A stretch of DNA of 64,000 nucleotides from Pseudomonas gingeri (GTDB lineage Bacteria; Pseudomonadota; Gammaproteobacteria; Pseudomonadales; Pseudomonadaceae). Location of the stretch: assembly GCF_013386165.1 (NCBI RefSeq), contig NZ_JACAOS010000003.1, positions 124,001-188,000 on the forward strand, in the 5' to 3' direction. The position numbers and the translations under genes were made by a program. Below the pieces are notes generated by a model. That model had not been told where the DNA came from. It was given only the letters and a program-made list of their open reading frames with translations, and ran no database searches. Shown one piece after another: positions 24,463 through 34,942 of the stretch (the stretch's first letter is position 1; each line of letters begins with the position of its first letter).

Positions 24463-27400
24463 ATGGCGAAGAAAACCCGCCCAGCCCGTTTTATCGACGA
24501 CCCGCTCTGGTACAAGGACGCGGTGATCTACCAGGTTCACGTCAAATCCTTCTTCGACTCGAACAACGACGGCATCGGCGACTTTCCCGGCCTGATCGCC
24601 AAGCTCGACTACATCGCCGACCTCGGCGTGAACACCATTTGGCTGCTGCCGTTCTACCCCTCGCCACGCCGCGACGATGGCTACGACATTGCCGAGTACC
24701 GTGGCGTACACAGTGACTACGGCACCATGGCCGATGCCAAGCGCTTTATCGCCGAAGCCCACAAGCGCGGCCTGCGGGTCATCGCCGAACTGGTGATCAA
24801 CCACACCTCCGACCAGCACCCCTGGTTCCAGCGCGCGCGCCTGGCCAAGCCGGGCTCCAGCGCCCGGAACTTCTACGTCTGGTCCGATACCGATGACAAA
24901 TACACCGACACCCGGATCATCTTCCTCGACACCGAAAAGTCCAACTGGACCTGGGACCCGGTGGCCGGCCAGTACTTCTGGCACCGCTTCTACGCCCATC
25001 AGCCAGACCTGAACTTCGACCACCCGCCGGTGCTGCAAGCGGTACTGGCGGTGATGCGCTACTGGCTCGACCTGGGCATCGACGGCCTGCGCCTGGACGC
25101 CATTCCCTACCTGATCGAGCGCGACGGCACCAATAACGAAAACCTGCCCGAGACCCACCAGGTGCTGAAGAAAATCCGCGCCGAAATCGACGCGCATTAT
25201 CCCGACCGCATGCTCCTGGCCGAAGCCAACCAGTGGCCGGAAGACACCCAGCTGTACTTCGGCGATCAGAAAGGCGACGACGGCGACGAATGCCATATGG
25301 CCTTTCACTTCCCGCTGATGCCGCGCATGTACATGGCGCTGGCCCAGGAGGATCGCTTTCCGATCACCGATATCCTGCGTCAGACCCCGGAGATTCCCGC
25401 CAATTGCCAGTGGGCGATCTTCCTGCGCAACCACGATGAACTGACCCTGGAAATGGTCACCGACCGTGAGCGTGACTACCTCTGGAACTACTACGCCGCC
25501 GACCGTCGGGCGCGGATCAACCTCGGTATCCGCCGGCGCCTGGCGCCGTTGATGGAGCGCGACCGCCGCCGTATCGAACTGCTCAATAGCCTTCTGCTGT
25601 CGATGCCGGGCACGCCGACCTTGTACTACGGCGATGAAATCGGCATGGGCGACAATATCTACCTGGGCGACCGCGATGGCGTGCGTACTCCGATGCAATG
25701 GTCCATCGACCGCAACGGCGGCTTCTCCCGTGCCGACCCGGCCAGCCTGGTGCTGCCGCCGATCATGGACCCGCTCTACGGTTACCAGTCGGTGAACGTC
25801 GAGACCCAGCATGGCGACCCTCATTCGCTGCTGAACTGGACCCGGCGCCTGCTGGCGGTACGCAAGCAACAGAAAGCCTTCGGCCGCGGCAGCCTGAAAA
25901 TGCTCTCGCCGAACAACCGCCGCATCCTCGCCTATACCCGCGAATACACCGGGCCCGACGGCAAGAGCGAAATCATCCTCTGCGTCGCCAACGTGTCCCG
26001 CACCGCCCAGGCGGCCGAACTGGAGCTGTCCGCGTTCGCCGGCAGGGTGCCGGTGGAGATGCTCGGCGGCAACGCGTTCCCGCCCATCGGCCAGCTCAAC
26101 TTCCTGCTGACCCTGGCGCCTTACGGTTTCTACTGGTTCCTGCTCGCCACGGAAACGCAAATGCCCAGCTGGCATGTGGAACCGGCGCAGAGCCTGCCGG
26201 ACTTCACCACCCTGGTGCTGAAGAAGCGCATGGAGGAACTGCTCGAAAGCCCTTCGCGCACGGCTCTGGAGCAGAGCATTCTGCGGGAGTGGCTGCCCAA
26301 GCGGCGCTGGTTTGCCGGCAAGGATACGGCGCTCGAACAGGTGCGCCTGGTCTATGGCGTGCGCTTCGGTGATCCGCAGCACCCGGTGCTGCTCGCTGAA
26401 GTCGAAGTCACGGCGGGCGGCCAGAGCAGCCGTTACCAACTGCCGTTCGGGTTTCTGGCCGAGGAGCAGACCAGCGCCGCCTTGCCGCAACAGCTGGCGA
26501 TGGCCCGGGTCCGACGTGGTCGGCAGGTGGGCCTGATCACCGACGCATTCAGCCTGGAGCCGTTTATTCGCGCGGTGATCGAAGGCATGCGCGGCGACAC
26601 GCTATTGGCCGGCGGCGAAGGCACGCTGCATTTTCACGGGACAAGCGAACTCAAGGCCCTGGAGCTACCCGCCGACATGGCGGTGCGTTACCTGTCCGCC
26701 GAGCAGTCCAACAGTTCGGTGGTGGTGGCCGAGCGGATCATGCTCAAGCTGATCCGTAAGGTCAGTGCTGGCGTGCACCCGGAACTGGAAATGAGCGCCT
26801 ACCTGACGGCCGCCGGTTTCCAGCATATTTCACCGTTGCTGGGTTCATTGGTACACCGCGATGCCAAGGGCGAAGACAGCCTGCTGATGATTGCCCAGGG
26901 GATGCTCAACAACCAGGGCGATGCCTGGAGCTGGACCCAGAACAACCTGGAACGGGCGATCCGCGACGAGTTGGCCGGTGCCGTTTCGGACCACGAACAG
27001 CATTACAACGCCCTCGGCGAACTGGCAGATTTTGCCGGCTTGCTCGGTCAGCGCCTGGGCGAGATGCACCAGGTGCTGGCGGCGCCCACCAGCAATCCGG
27101 ACTTCAGTGCCCAGGTGAGCACGGAGCAGGACGCCGAGCATTGGAGCAAGACCATCAGCCGGCAGATGGAACAGGCTTTGCTGCTGCTCAAACAGCATCA
27201 GCAGGCGCTGCCGGCGGAAGAACAGGCGCTGGTGGGGCGTCTGCTGGAGCAGAAAAAGGCCATTCTCGACTCTATCCAGACGCTTGCCGGCCAGGTGGTG
27301 GGCGGTCTGCGCCTGCGGGTCCATGGCGACTTGCACCTGGGCCAGGTGCTGGTGGTACAGGGCGATGCCTACCTGATCGACTTCGAAGGCGAGCCCGCCC

Positions 27401-27795
27401 GCTCGTTGCCGGAGCGGCGCGGCAAGCACAGTCCCTACAAGGATGTCAGCGGCGTGTTGCGCTCGTTCGATTACGCTGCGGCCATGGCCTGCAACAACGC
27501 GACGCTGCTCGACCCGTCGGGCGTCGGGCCGGCCAGCCGGCGCGTCACCCAGCGTTACCTGAAAGAAGCTCGCAAAGCCTTTATCCAGGCATATCGGCGC
27601 GCGACAGCTAGTCTTGTTCAGGCATGGCAGGACCCGGCCGGCGAAGAAGCCGCCCTGACCCTGTTCAGCCTGGAGAAGGCCGCGTATGAAATTGTCTATG
27701 AGGCGGAAAATCGCCCGACCTGGCTCGGCGTGCCGTTGCACGGTTTGAGTGGGTTGTTGAGTGAAGTGAAAACCTTGTCCGGTGGAGAGCAGTGA
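24463..27795 (+). CDS. treS: Trehalose synthase fused to maltokinase
   Basis: This is a 1110-aa bifunctional cytoplasmic enzyme. Residues about 1-545 are a GH13_16 trehalose synthase that isomerises trehalose and maltose, with nucleophile Asp in [11 protein letters not shown], Glu in [10 protein letters not shown] and Asp in FLRNHDELT. Residues about 600-1110 are a Pep2/Mak-type maltokinase that makes maltose-1-phosphate, with the HGDLHLGQ catalytic loop and IDFEGEP metal-binding motif. The start at 24463 has AAGGAG six bases upstream. The fusion is usual in Pseudomonas. It feeds GlgE, and its stop overlaps the glgB start by four bases. Confidence 0.96.
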   Translation: MAKKTRPARFIDDPLWYKDAVIYQVHVKSFFDSNNDGIGDFPGLIAKLDYIADLGVNTIWLLPFYPSPRRDDGYDIAEYRGVHSDYGTMADAKRFIAEAHKRGLRVIAELVINHTSDQHPWFQRARLAKPGSSARNFYVWSDTDDKYTDTRIIFLDTEKSNWTWDPVAGQYFWHRFYAHQPDLNFDHPPVLQAVLAVMRYWLDLGIDGLRLDAIPYLIERDGTNNENLPETHQVLKKIRAEIDAHYPDRMLLAEANQWPEDTQLYFGDQKGDDGDECHMAFHFPLMPRMYMALAQEDRFPITDILRQTPEIPANCQWAIFLRNHDELTLEMVTDRERDYLWNYYAADRRARINLGIRRRLAPLMERDRRRIELLNSLLLSMPGTPTLYYGDEIGMGDNIYLGDRDGVRTPMQWSIDRNGGFSRADPASLVLPPIMDPLYGYQSVNVETQHGDPHSLLNWTRRLLAVRKQQKAFGRGSLKMLSPNNRRILAYTREYTGPDGKSEIILCVANVSRTAQAAELELSAFAGRVPVEMLGGNAFPPIGQLNFLLTLAPYGFYWFLLATETQMPSWHVEPAQSLPDFTTLVLKKRMEELLESPSRTALEQSILREWLPKRRWFAGKDTALEQVRLVYGVRFGDPQHPVLLAEVEVTAGGQSSRYQLPFGFLAEEQTSAALPQQLAMARVRRGRQVGLITDAFSLEPFIRAVIEGMRGDTLLAGGEGTLHFHGTSELKALELPADMAVRYLSAEQSNSSVVVAERIMLKLIRKVSAGVHPELEMSAYLTAAGFQHISPLLGSLVHRDAKGEDSLLMIAQGMLNNQGDAWSWTQNNLERAIRDELAGAVSDHEQHYNALGELADFAGLLGQRLGEMHQVLAAPTSNPDFSAQVSTEQDAEHWSKTISRQMEQALLLLKQHQQALPAEEQALVGRLLEQKKAILDSIQTLAGQVVGGLRLRVHGDLHLGQVLVVQGDAYLIDFEGEPARSLPERRGKHSPYKDVSGVLRSFDYAAAMACNNATLLDPSGVGPASRRVTQRYLKEARKAFIQAYRRATASLVQAWQDPAGEEAALTLFSLEKAAYEIVYEAENRPTWLGVPLHGLSGLLSEVKTLSGGEQ

Positions 27796-30023
27796 TGAGT
27801 TTGAGCAAGGAACAAGGTGCATCCGTGAACCGTGCATTACCCGCGAAGAAGGACATCGAGGCCCTGGTGCGGGCCGAGCACCAGGATCCTTTTGCCATTC
27901 TCGGGCCCCATGACGACGGTGCCGGGGGGCAGTATATCCGCGCCTTCCTGCCCGGCGCCCTGGGCGTCCAGGCGTTGGCCCGCGACAGCGAGCAGGTCCT
28001 GGGCAATCTTGACAGTACCGAGGTGCCGGGGCTGTTTGTCGGTCACTTCCCGGGGCGCCAACCCTATCTGTTGCGTATCCAGTGGGCGGCGGGGGAGCAG
28101 ATCAGCGAGGATCCCTACAGCTTCGGGCCGTTGCTCGGGGAGATGGATCTCTACCTGTTCGCCGAGGGTAATCACCGCGACCTGAGCGGCTGCCTGGGTG
28201 CCCAGGTGACCCAGGTCGAGGGTGTCGACGGTGTGCGTTTTGCGGTCTGGGCGCCGAATGCCCGGCGGGTCTCGGTGGTCGGCGACTTCAATATCTGGGA
28301 CGGGCGTCGGCATCCAATGCGCCTGCGCCACCCCAGCGGTGTCTGGGAAATCTTTGTGCCGCGCCTGCATCCGGGTGAGGCCTACAAGTACGAGATCCTC
28401 GGCAAGGATGCGATCCTGCCGCTCAAGTCCGACCCCATGGCCCTGGCCACCCAACTGCCGCCGGACACCGCTTCGCGCGTCGCGCAGCCCTTGCGCATCG
28501 ACTGGCAGGACCAGGCCTGGATGGAGTCACGCAGCCAACGGCATCGGCATGATGCGCCGCTGTCGATCTACGAACTGCATGCCGGTTCCTGGCAGTGCGA
28601 GATCGATGAAGTGGGCGAGGTGTCACGCCAGTACAGCTGGAGCGAACTGGCCGAAAGACTGATTCCCTATGTCCAGCAACTGGGTTTCACCCATATCGAA
28701 CTGATGCCGATCATGGAGCACCCGTTCGGTGGTTCCTGGGGTTATCAGCCGCTGTCGCAGTTTGCACCGAGTGCGCGGTATGGCAGCCCGGACGATTTCG
28801 CCGCCTTTGTCGATGCCTGTCACCGGGCTGAAATCGGCGTGATCCTCGACTGGGTGCCGGCGCATTTTCCCACCGATACCCACGGCCTGGCGCAGTTCGA
28901 CGGCACCGCCTTGTATGAGTACGGCAACCCGCTGGAGGGTTTCCATCAGGACTGGGACACCCTGATCTACAACCTCGGGCGTACCGAAGTGCACGGCTTC
29001 ATGCTCGCCTCGGCGCTGCACTGGCTCAAGCATTTCCATGTCGATGGCCTGCGGGTGGATGCGGTGGCGTCGATGCTCTATCGCGACTATTCGCGCAAGG
29101 CCGGCGAGTGGGTGCCGAACCGTCATGGTGGTCGGGAAAACCTCGAGGCCATCGATTTCGTGCGTCATCTCAACGACGTGGTGGCCCTGGAAGCACCGGG
29201 TGCCCTGGTGATTGCCGAGGAGTCCACGGCCTGGCCGGGTGTCAGCCAAGGCACCGAGCAGGGTGGGCTCGGGTTCGCCTACAAATGGAACATGGGCTGG
29301 ATGCACGATTCGCTGCACTACATCCAGCAGGACCCGGTGTACCGCGCCCACCATCACAACGAGCTGAGTTTCGGCCTGGTGTATGCCTGGTCCGAGCGTT
29401 TTATCCTGCCGATTTCCCACGACGAAGTGGTGCACGGCAAGCATTCGCTGATCGACAAGATGCCCGGCGACCGCTGGCAGAAGTTCGCCAATCTGCGGGC
29501 CTACCTGAGTTTCATGTGGGGGCATCCGGGCAAGAAGCTGCTGTTCATGGGCTGCGAATTCGGCCAGTGGCGCGAGTGGAATCATGATCAGCAACTGGAT
29601 TGGTATCTGTTGCAGTATTCCGAGCACCTTGGGGTGCAGAAGCTGGTGAGCGACCTGAACCGCCTGTACCGCGAGGAGCCGGCGCTGTACGACCAGGACG
29701 ATGCGCCCCAGGGGTTCCAGTGGTTGATCGGTGACGATGCCGCCAACAGCGTCTATGCCTGGTTGCGCTGGAGTCGGGAAGGGCGGCCGTTGCTGGTGGT
29801 GGCCAACTTCACGCCGGTGCCGCGCGAGGCCTATCGGGTCGGCGTGCCCTTTGCCGGGCAATGGAAGGAGGTGATCAACAGCGACGCGGCGATGTATGCC
29901 GGTTCCAACTATGGCAATGGTGGCGGGGTTTGCACCGAGGATCAGGCCAGCCATGGGCAGGCCGCTTCGCTGGTACTGAACCTGCCGCCGCTGGCGGTGT
30001 TGATGTTGCGGCCGGAGGGCTAG
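27792..30023 (+). CDS. glgB: 1,4-alpha-glucan branching enzyme GlgB
   Basis: This 743-aa branching enzyme introduces alpha-1,6 links into glucan. It has an N-terminal carbohydrate-binding module pair (CBM48 near residues 130-220, with [19 protein letters not shown]) and a GH13_9 catalytic domain. The conserved acids are nucleophile Asp in [15 protein letters not shown], Glu in [13 protein letters not shown] and Asp in [10 protein letters not shown]. Length and domain order are standard for proteobacterial GlgB. GGAG lies seven bases before the ATG, which overlaps the treS stop. It is the last gene of the plus-strand arm. Confidence 0.96.
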   Translation: MMSLSKEQGASVNRALPAKKDIEALVRAEHQDPFAILGPHDDGAGGQYIRAFLPGALGVQALARDSEQVLGNLDSTEVPGLFVGHFPGRQPYLLRIQWAAGEQISEDPYSFGPLLGEMDLYLFAEGNHRDLSGCLGAQVTQVEGVDGVRFAVWAPNARRVSVVGDFNIWDGRRHPMRLRHPSGVWEIFVPRLHPGEAYKYEILGKDAILPLKSDPMALATQLPPDTASRVAQPLRIDWQDQAWMESRSQRHRHDAPLSIYELHAGSWQCEIDEVGEVSRQYSWSELAERLIPYVQQLGFTHIELMPIMEHPFGGSWGYQPLSQFAPSARYGSPDDFAAFVDACHRAEIGVILDWVPAHFPTDTHGLAQFDGTALYEYGNPLEGFHQDWDTLIYNLGRTEVHGFMLASALHWLKHFHVDGLRVDAVASMLYRDYSRKAGEWVPNRHGGRENLEAIDFVRHLNDVVALEAPGALVIAEESTAWPGVSQGTEQGGLGFAYKWNMGWMHDSLHYIQQDPVYRAHHHNELSFGLVYAWSERFILPISHDEVVHGKHSLIDKMPGDRWQKFANLRAYLSFMWGHPGKKLLFMGCEFGQWREWNHDQQLDWYLLQYSEHLGVQKLVSDLNRLYREEPALYDQDDAPQGFQWLIGDDAANSVYAWLRWSREGRPLLVVANFTPVPREAYRVGVPFAGQWKEVINSDAAMYAGSNYGNGGGVCTEDQASHGQAASLVLNLPPLAVLMLRPEG

Positions 30024-30060
30024 CGCCGGCCGTGGGCTTTCTTGACTGGCAGGCTGCCAC

Positions 30061-31104
30061 CTACCAACGCATCCGCACCCCGACATTGCCGATGATGCCA
30101 TTCAGGCCGGTGTCATCGGAGGTGCCGCTGTAGTCGGCGCTGACATACAGGCTGACCGTTGGCGACACCTTGGCCACCAGGCCCAGCCCCAGCTCTACGG
30201 TGGAACTGTTGCGACTGATGGCGATCTTGTCGACCGGCTCCAGGCTCACGGGGCTGCCGCTGCCGAACGTATGCCAGAAGTTGGTCCGCAAATAGGGCTC
30301 CAGCGGCAGGCCGCTCACTTCATAGCTACCGTTGAGGCGGGCACCAATCCGACCACTCCAGAGCGAAGGGTCGGAGACATTCGCCTGGCCGAGCATGTTC
30401 ACGCTGCCTTGCTGGTTGATCACCTGGGCCTGGGGTTCGATGATCCAGTGCTGGCCCAGCCCGATCGGGAACCCGCCCTCCAGAGAAAAGGTCATTTGCC
30501 GCGATGCCAGGCCTTGCAGGGTGCCCTGGTCGGAGCGGGTATACACCGTGGTCTGGTTGTTCATGGCGGTCAGGTTGACGTGCCAGCCCTGTTGTCCGGT
30601 CAGGCTCCAGAAGGCCCCGAGATTATTCCCTTGGGGACTCAGGCCGTCCATGCGCGGATCGCGGGGCGCAGTGACAAACGCGTCAACCCGGTCCAGTGGG
30701 CCGCTGCTTCCGGTAAAGACCCCGGCGGTCAATGTCTGGTCGCCGCTGTGATTGCTGTAAAGGCCGGGAACAATCAGCAGGTCGCCAAAGGCGCCGGCAA
30801 ACAGCGGATCGAGGTTACCGACCTCACCCTGGCCCAGGGTACGGTCGAGGAAGTGAAGCGTCGGATCGGGATCGCCGGTACTCGGGACGATGCCGGCGAA
30901 GCGCCAACCCGGTAATGGGCCACTGTTGCTCAGCACGGGGAATTGACCCAGTGGCAGGGGCAAGGGCGTGTCGCCCTGGTACGTGGGTTGGAGGTCTGCT
31001 TCGAAAGGCGCCGCTCGCAGCTCCACGGCGGAGCAGAGTAAAAGAGCGGTCGAAACTGTATAAACCGTCATCCTCAGGTTGGGGTGGGCCATGAACGTTT
31101 TCAT
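30061..31104 (-). CDS. Autotransporter-like outer-membrane beta-barrel protein without a passenger
   Basis: This 347-aa protein has a signal peptide (about residues 1-32, ending ELRAAP), a short N-terminal segment, and a C-terminal region of alternating strands ending GNVGVRMRW. A terminal aromatic residue is typical of BAM-assembled barrels. Repeated features such as GQHWIIEPQAQVINQQ and LRTNFWHTFGSGSPV resemble autotransporter translocator barrels. A large passenger domain is lacking. AAGGAACACCCG precedes the ATG. It follows the PIG-L gene in the interior of the alpha-glucan island, so it may be a surface or porin-like partner, though its role is unknown. Confidence 0.7.
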   Translation of the reverse strand: MKTFMAHPNLRMTVYTVSTALLLCSAVELRAAPFEADLQPTYQGDTPLPLPLGQFPVLSNSGPLPGWRFAGIVPSTGDPDPTLHFLDRTLGQGEVGNLDPLFAGAFGDLLIVPGLYSNHSGDQTLTAGVFTGSSGPLDRVDAFVTAPRDPRMDGLSPQGNNLGAFWSLTGQQGWHVNLTAMNNQTTVYTRSDQGTLQGLASRQMTFSLEGGFPIGLGQHWIIEPQAQVINQQGSVNMLGQANVSDPSLWSGRIGARLNGSYEVSGLPLEPYLRTNFWHTFGSGSPVSLEPVDKIAISRNSSTVELGLGLVAKVSPTVSLYVSADYSGTSDDTGLNGIIGNVGVRMRW

Positions 31105-31410
31105 CGGGTGTTCCTTGCGGTCGCATAAATACCTGCATTAGCGTCTCTCCTGCCCCCGAATGAGGGACGGCCGAAATCATCGAGGCAAACCCCGGCGACC
31201 CGCATTGGCGGGCATCCGATGGCTTGTCCCTTGGGTTTTGAAACCGGGGGTAGTCACTTGTAGCTAAGGAGAGCTGCAGGTCTGCGTCAAGAAAATAGCC
31301 AATAAATAGATCCGTTTGATCAGTATTTTCAAGTCATTGATCAATCGGCTATTTAGTCTATTCGGGCTAAGTCTGAGGGAGATCGATAAGAGCGGTGTTG
31401 CCGAGGCCTT
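31105..31410. other. Intergenic gap with an inverted repeat
   Basis: There is no gene here. The middle is AT-rich. AAATAGCC at 31293-31300 and GGCTATTT at 31347-31354 form an eight-base inverted repeat around a segment containing two TGATCA sites. It could be a regulatory site or weak terminator between the PIG-L and beta-barrel genes. Confidence 0.35.
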
Positions 31411-32163
31411 TCAGATAAAAACCATCTCGAACGGTTGCCGCGTCTGTTCGAGCAGGGCGGGTACCATGACCGGCGGCAACCCCAGTTCCGGATCGCCTTG
31501 CAGATGGCTGTGATAGGCGTGCGCGGCATGCAGCTTGCGGGCAATACCCCAGGTGTCGAGGCGGATCTTGCGGGCTCGGTGCCAGGGGATCAGGCCTTCG
31601 TCGCGCAAGGGACGAAACCAGGTATGCAGCGGTATCTCCAGCAAGGTTGCGCCGCTGGCGACACAGGCCTGGGCAGCCGCCCGACCGACGGTGTCATGGT
31701 CGGCAATGCCGTCTTCGCGCCAGGTGGTCAGCACCACGTCGTCAGGGCGCAAATAGCGCCGCAGGAATTGGCTGAGTTGCTGCTCCTGCTGCTCCAGTGC
31801 GCCGTGGCGAAAGCCGCCGCGAATCCATTTCAACCGGTGCAGTTCCAGGCCCAGGCGGCGCAAGGCTTCAGCGCTTTCCTGGGGGCAAACCACACTCAGG
31901 CGGCTGGAAGGCCACAGGGTCGAGCCGGGGTAGAGGGCACTGCCATCGGTAATCGAAATCAACAGCAGCGGGTGTTCGAAGGTGGCGAGCAGTTGCAGCA
32001 GGCCACCGCAACAATGCACCTCGTCACCGGGATGGGGGGCGACCACCACCACCCGGGCGCCGGGCCGGATCAGGCGGTGCAGACCAATGGTCGGGACACG
32101 GGCCAACTGCCGTGAGTTCCAGATCAGCGGTGCAACTTCGTTGCGAGCAGCTTGGATTCTCAT
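31411..32163 (-). CDS. PIG-L family (LmbE-like) deacetylase
   Basis: This 250-aa protein has the PIG-L zinc-site motif VVVVAPHPGDEVHCCGG, where the usual HPDDE is HPGDE. It also has a second site DHDTVGRAA near residue 165 and a C-terminal PWHRARK-type segment. Family members de-N-acetylate GlcNAc-containing or other N-acyl sugars. The start at 32163 (MRIQAARNE) has AAGGAAG eleven bases upstream. One at 32199 is also possible. It lies downstream of glgX on the same strand, which suggests a link to surface glycans or to the glucan island, but this is inference. Confidence 0.85.
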   Translation of the reverse strand: MRIQAARNEVAPLIWNSRQLARVPTIGLHRLIRPGARVVVVAPHPGDEVHCCGGLLQLLATFEHPLLLISITDGSALYPGSTLWPSSRLSVVCPQESAEALRRLGLELHRLKWIRGGFRHGALEQQEQQLSQFLRRYLRPDDVVLTTWREDGIADHDTVGRAAAQACVASGATLLEIPLHTWFRPLRDEGLIPWHRARKIRLDTWGIARKLHAAHAYHSHLQGDPELGLPPVMVPALLEQTRQPFEMVFI

Positions 32164-32303
32164 GATGTTTGTCACTTCCTTGTGTGGACTTGCACGCATT
32201 TTCCATCGGTCCTGATGTCTCCGGTGCCGCCTGGCGGCTCGGGAATGCGTGGGTGAGTATCGCCCATGTAGGCCGAAATGCGACTTTTATTGCTAAATAA
32301 ACG

Positions 32304-34463
32304 TCAGCTTTCTTCGTCACGTTGTAACTCGAACATGACAAGCGAGCGCCCGGTGAGGGTGTATTCACTGTCGAAGGCGAAACGCTCCTGGCCCTTGACC
32401 TGCGGGTCGTTGGTGTCGAGCACGCAGCGCCAGTCGAGACCTTGTGGCACTTCGGGCAGGCTGAAATTGACACCGTCGTGGTGGGCATTGACGGCAATCA
32501 GCAGGGTCGCATCGGCGCCGGTGCGGGAAATGCCCGAGACCTGGGCGCGACCGTCGAGCAACATGCCCAGGCAGCGGCCGTGGCCGTCGTGCCAGTGCTC
32601 GGTGGTCATTTCCTGGCCGTCCGGGGTCAGCCACGTGACGTCCTTGACCCCCAGTTGCTCGTTGTAGTCGCCAACCAGAAAGCGTCCGCGGCGCAGGATC
32701 GGGTAGGCCAGGCGCAGCTTGACCAGGCGCTTGACGAACCTGAGCAGCGACCTGCCGTCGTCGTCCAGGTCCCAGTTGACCCAACCGATGTCGCTGTCTT
32801 GGCAATAGGCGTTGTTGTTGCCGTGCTGGGTGCGGGCGAACTCGTCGCCGGCGACGATCATCGGTGTGCCCTGGGCCAGCAGCAGGGTGGCGAAGAAGTT
32901 GCGCATCTGTCGCAGACGCAGGGCGTTGATCGTCGGGTTGTCGGTGGGGCCTTCGACGCCGTGATTCCAGGACAGGTTGTTGTTGCTGCCGTCCTGGTTG
33001 TTTTCGTCGTTGGCTTCGTTGTGCTTGTCGTTGTACGACACCAGGTCGTGCAGGGTGAAACCGTCATGGGCGGTGATGAAGTTGATCGAGGTGTAGGGAC
33101 GTCGACCGCGTTGGTCGAACAGGTCGCCGGAGGCGGTCATGCGCCGGGCGAAGTCGGCGAGTTGGCCGTCGTCGCCTTTCCAGAACGCCCGCGCGGTGTC
33201 GCGGAAACGGTCGTTCCATTCGGCCCAGCCCGGCGGGAAACCGCCCACCTGGTAGCCGCCGGGGCCGCAGTCCCAGGGTTCGGCGATCAGTTTGACCTGG
33301 CTCAGCACCGGGTCCTGGCGACAGGCGACGAGGAAGCTGTGCCGTTCGTTGAAGCCGTCGTGATAGCGTCCGAGGATGGTCGCCAGGTCGAAGCGGAAAC
33401 CGTCCACGTGCATTTCCGTGGCCCAGTAGCGTAGCGAATCGGTGACCATCTGCAGCACGCAGGGGTGGCTCAGGTCGAGGGTGTTGCCGGTGCCCGAGTC
33501 GTTGATATAGAAGCGCTTGTCGTCGGGCATCAGGCGGTAGTAGGACGCGTTGTCGATGCCGCGCATGGACAGCGTCGGGCCTTGCTCGTTGCCTTCGGCG
33601 GTGTGGTTGTAGACCACGTCGAGGATCACCTCCAGGCCGGCTTCGTGCAGGTGCGCGACCATCTCCTTGAATTCGGCGATCTTGCCGCTGGCCAGGTAGC
33701 GCGGGTCGGGGGCGAAGAAGGCGATGCTGTTGTAGCCCCAGTAGTTGGTCATGCCTTTGTGCAGCAGGTGCTGGTCGTTGACGAAGGCATGGATTGGCAG
33801 CAGCTCCACCGACGACACGCCGAGCTTGCGGATATGCTCCAGCACTTCGTCGACCATCAGTCCGGCGAAAGTCCCGCGCACCGCGTCCGGCACCGCCGGG
33901 TGACGCATGCTGATGCCGCGTACGTGGGTTTCATAGAGCAGGGTGCGTTCCCAGGGGACGTTGACGCGCTGGTCGTGACCCCAGGTGTGAGCCGGGTCGA
34001 TCACCTTGCTCTTGGGGACGAAGGGCGCGCTGTCGCGTTCGTCGAAGCTGAGGTCGGCGTCGGAGTGGCCGATGGTATAGCCGAACAGGGCCTCGGACCA
34101 TTTCAACTGGCCGACCAACTGCTTGGCGTAGGGGTCGATCAGCAGTTTGTTGGGGTTGAAGCGATGGCCGTTCTGCGGGTCGTAGGGGCCGTACACCCGG
34201 TAGCCGTAGATCAGTCCGGGATGGGCGTCGGGCAGGTAGCCGTGGAAGATTTCGTCGGTGTACTCGGGCAGTTCGATGCGTTCGAGTTCCACTTCACCGC
34301 TGTCGTCGAACACGCACAGTTCGACCTTGGTGGCGTGGGCGGAAAACAGCGCAAAGTTGACTCCCAGGCCATCCCAGGTGGCACCGAGCGGGAAGGGCAG
34401 GCCTTCGCGAATCCGCGAGGTCTGGGCTTCGGGCGTGGGATCGGGCTTTTTTGGCTTGGTCAT
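32304..34463 (-). CDS. glgX: Glycogen debranching enzyme GlgX
   Basis: This 719-aa isoamylase-type GH13_11 enzyme removes alpha-1,6 branches from glycogen. It has an N-terminal CBM48 domain (about residues 20-120) and a catalytic barrel with nucleophile Asp in DGFRFDLATILGR, Glu in LIAEPWDCGPGGY and Asp in TAHDGFTLHDLVSYNDKHN. AGGAG five bases upstream supports the start. It is separated from the DUF2934 gene by 181 bp that include a REP pair, so it may be expressed at a different level from the rest of the minus-strand arm. Confidence 0.96.
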   Translation of the reverse strand: MTKPKKPDPTPEAQTSRIREGLPFPLGATWDGLGVNFALFSAHATKVELCVFDDSGEVELERIELPEYTDEIFHGYLPDAHPGLIYGYRVYGPYDPQNGHRFNPNKLLIDPYAKQLVGQLKWSEALFGYTIGHSDADLSFDERDSAPFVPKSKVIDPAHTWGHDQRVNVPWERTLLYETHVRGISMRHPAVPDAVRGTFAGLMVDEVLEHIRKLGVSSVELLPIHAFVNDQHLLHKGMTNYWGYNSIAFFAPDPRYLASGKIAEFKEMVAHLHEAGLEVILDVVYNHTAEGNEQGPTLSMRGIDNASYYRLMPDDKRFYINDSGTGNTLDLSHPCVLQMVTDSLRYWATEMHVDGFRFDLATILGRYHDGFNERHSFLVACRQDPVLSQVKLIAEPWDCGPGGYQVGGFPPGWAEWNDRFRDTARAFWKGDDGQLADFARRMTASGDLFDQRGRRPYTSINFITAHDGFTLHDLVSYNDKHNEANDENNQDGSNNNLSWNHGVEGPTDNPTINALRLRQMRNFFATLLLAQGTPMIVAGDEFARTQHGNNNAYCQDSDIGWVNWDLDDDGRSLLRFVKRLVKLRLAYPILRRGRFLVGDYNEQLGVKDVTWLTPDGQEMTTEHWHDGHGRCLGMLLDGRAQVSGISRTGADATLLIAVNAHHDGVNFSLPEVPQGLDWRCVLDTNDPQVKGQERFAFDSEYTLTGRSLVMFELQRDEES

Positions 34464-34528
34464 GGGCGCTCCTGCGGGTGTGTTCTTGAAAGCACCACGA
34501 CACCTGTAGATACCGCAAGCGCGGTCTA

Positions 34529-34613
34529 TGTGGGAGCGCCGGTCGACGCTCGATTGCCAGCGATGGCGGCGGTGAGTCTTGCATCGCCATCGCTGGCAAG
34601 CCAGCTCCTACAA
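34529..34613. repeat. REP pair between glgX and the DUF2934 gene
   Basis: TGTGGGAGC at the left end and GCTGGCAAGCCAGCTCCTACA at the right end bracket a hairpin centre (GCCAGCGATGG and CCATCGCTGGC). The arms are less perfect than in the other elements. Its place inside an apparent operon could affect transcript stability. Confidence 0.7.
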
Positions 34614-34644
34614 GGGCTGTGGTGTTCTCGGCATCGTGCAATGT

Positions 34645-34926
34645 TCAACTGGCTGACGGCTTGCGCGGCGCTCGCGGTTTCTTTTCAACAGCCGGTTTGG
34701 CAACGGTGGCCGGCTTCGCCGTGGCTTTCGGGACCGCTGTCGGCTTGGTGGCGACCTTGGGTTTGGCGGCGGGTTTGGCCGCTGTCGGTTTTTTCGGCGC
34801 CAGGGCCTCGGCTTCCGCCAGCTTGCGCGCCATTTCCCAATGCCGGGCCTCTTCGCCCTCGGGGCGACCCTCCGATTCCCAGATCTGATAAGCAAATTCG
34901 CGGATGCGTTTTTCGTCGGTACTCAT
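34645..34926 (-). CDS. DUF2934 protein with a Lys/Ala/Pro-rich tail
   Basis: This is a 93-aa protein. Residues about 1-40 form the DUF2934 domain (RIREFAYQIWESEGRPEG, then HWEMA). The rest is a basic low-complexity tail of KP, AK and VA repeats, like a histone H1 or AlgP tail, so it may bind nucleic acid or polyanions. AGGAG seven bases upstream sets the start at 34926 rather than 34989. It begins 16 bp after treY on the same strand. A similar small gene accompanies glycogen genes in P. aeruginosa (recalled). Its function is unknown. Confidence 0.85.
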   Translation of the reverse strand: MSTDEKRIREFAYQIWESEGRPEGEEARHWEMARKLAEAEALAPKKPTAAKPAAKPKVATKPTAVPKATAKPATVAKPAVEKKPRAPRKPSAS

Positions 34927-34942
34927 CGCCATGCTCCTGAAC

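Noticed and set aside
24457..26490. Long minus-strand frame opposite treS
   Set aside because: It is an antisense shadow caused by high GC at third positions, with no domain.
32442..34940. Long plus-strand frames opposite glgX
   Set aside because: Antisense shadows. The composition is Val/Gly/Gln-rich with no family features.
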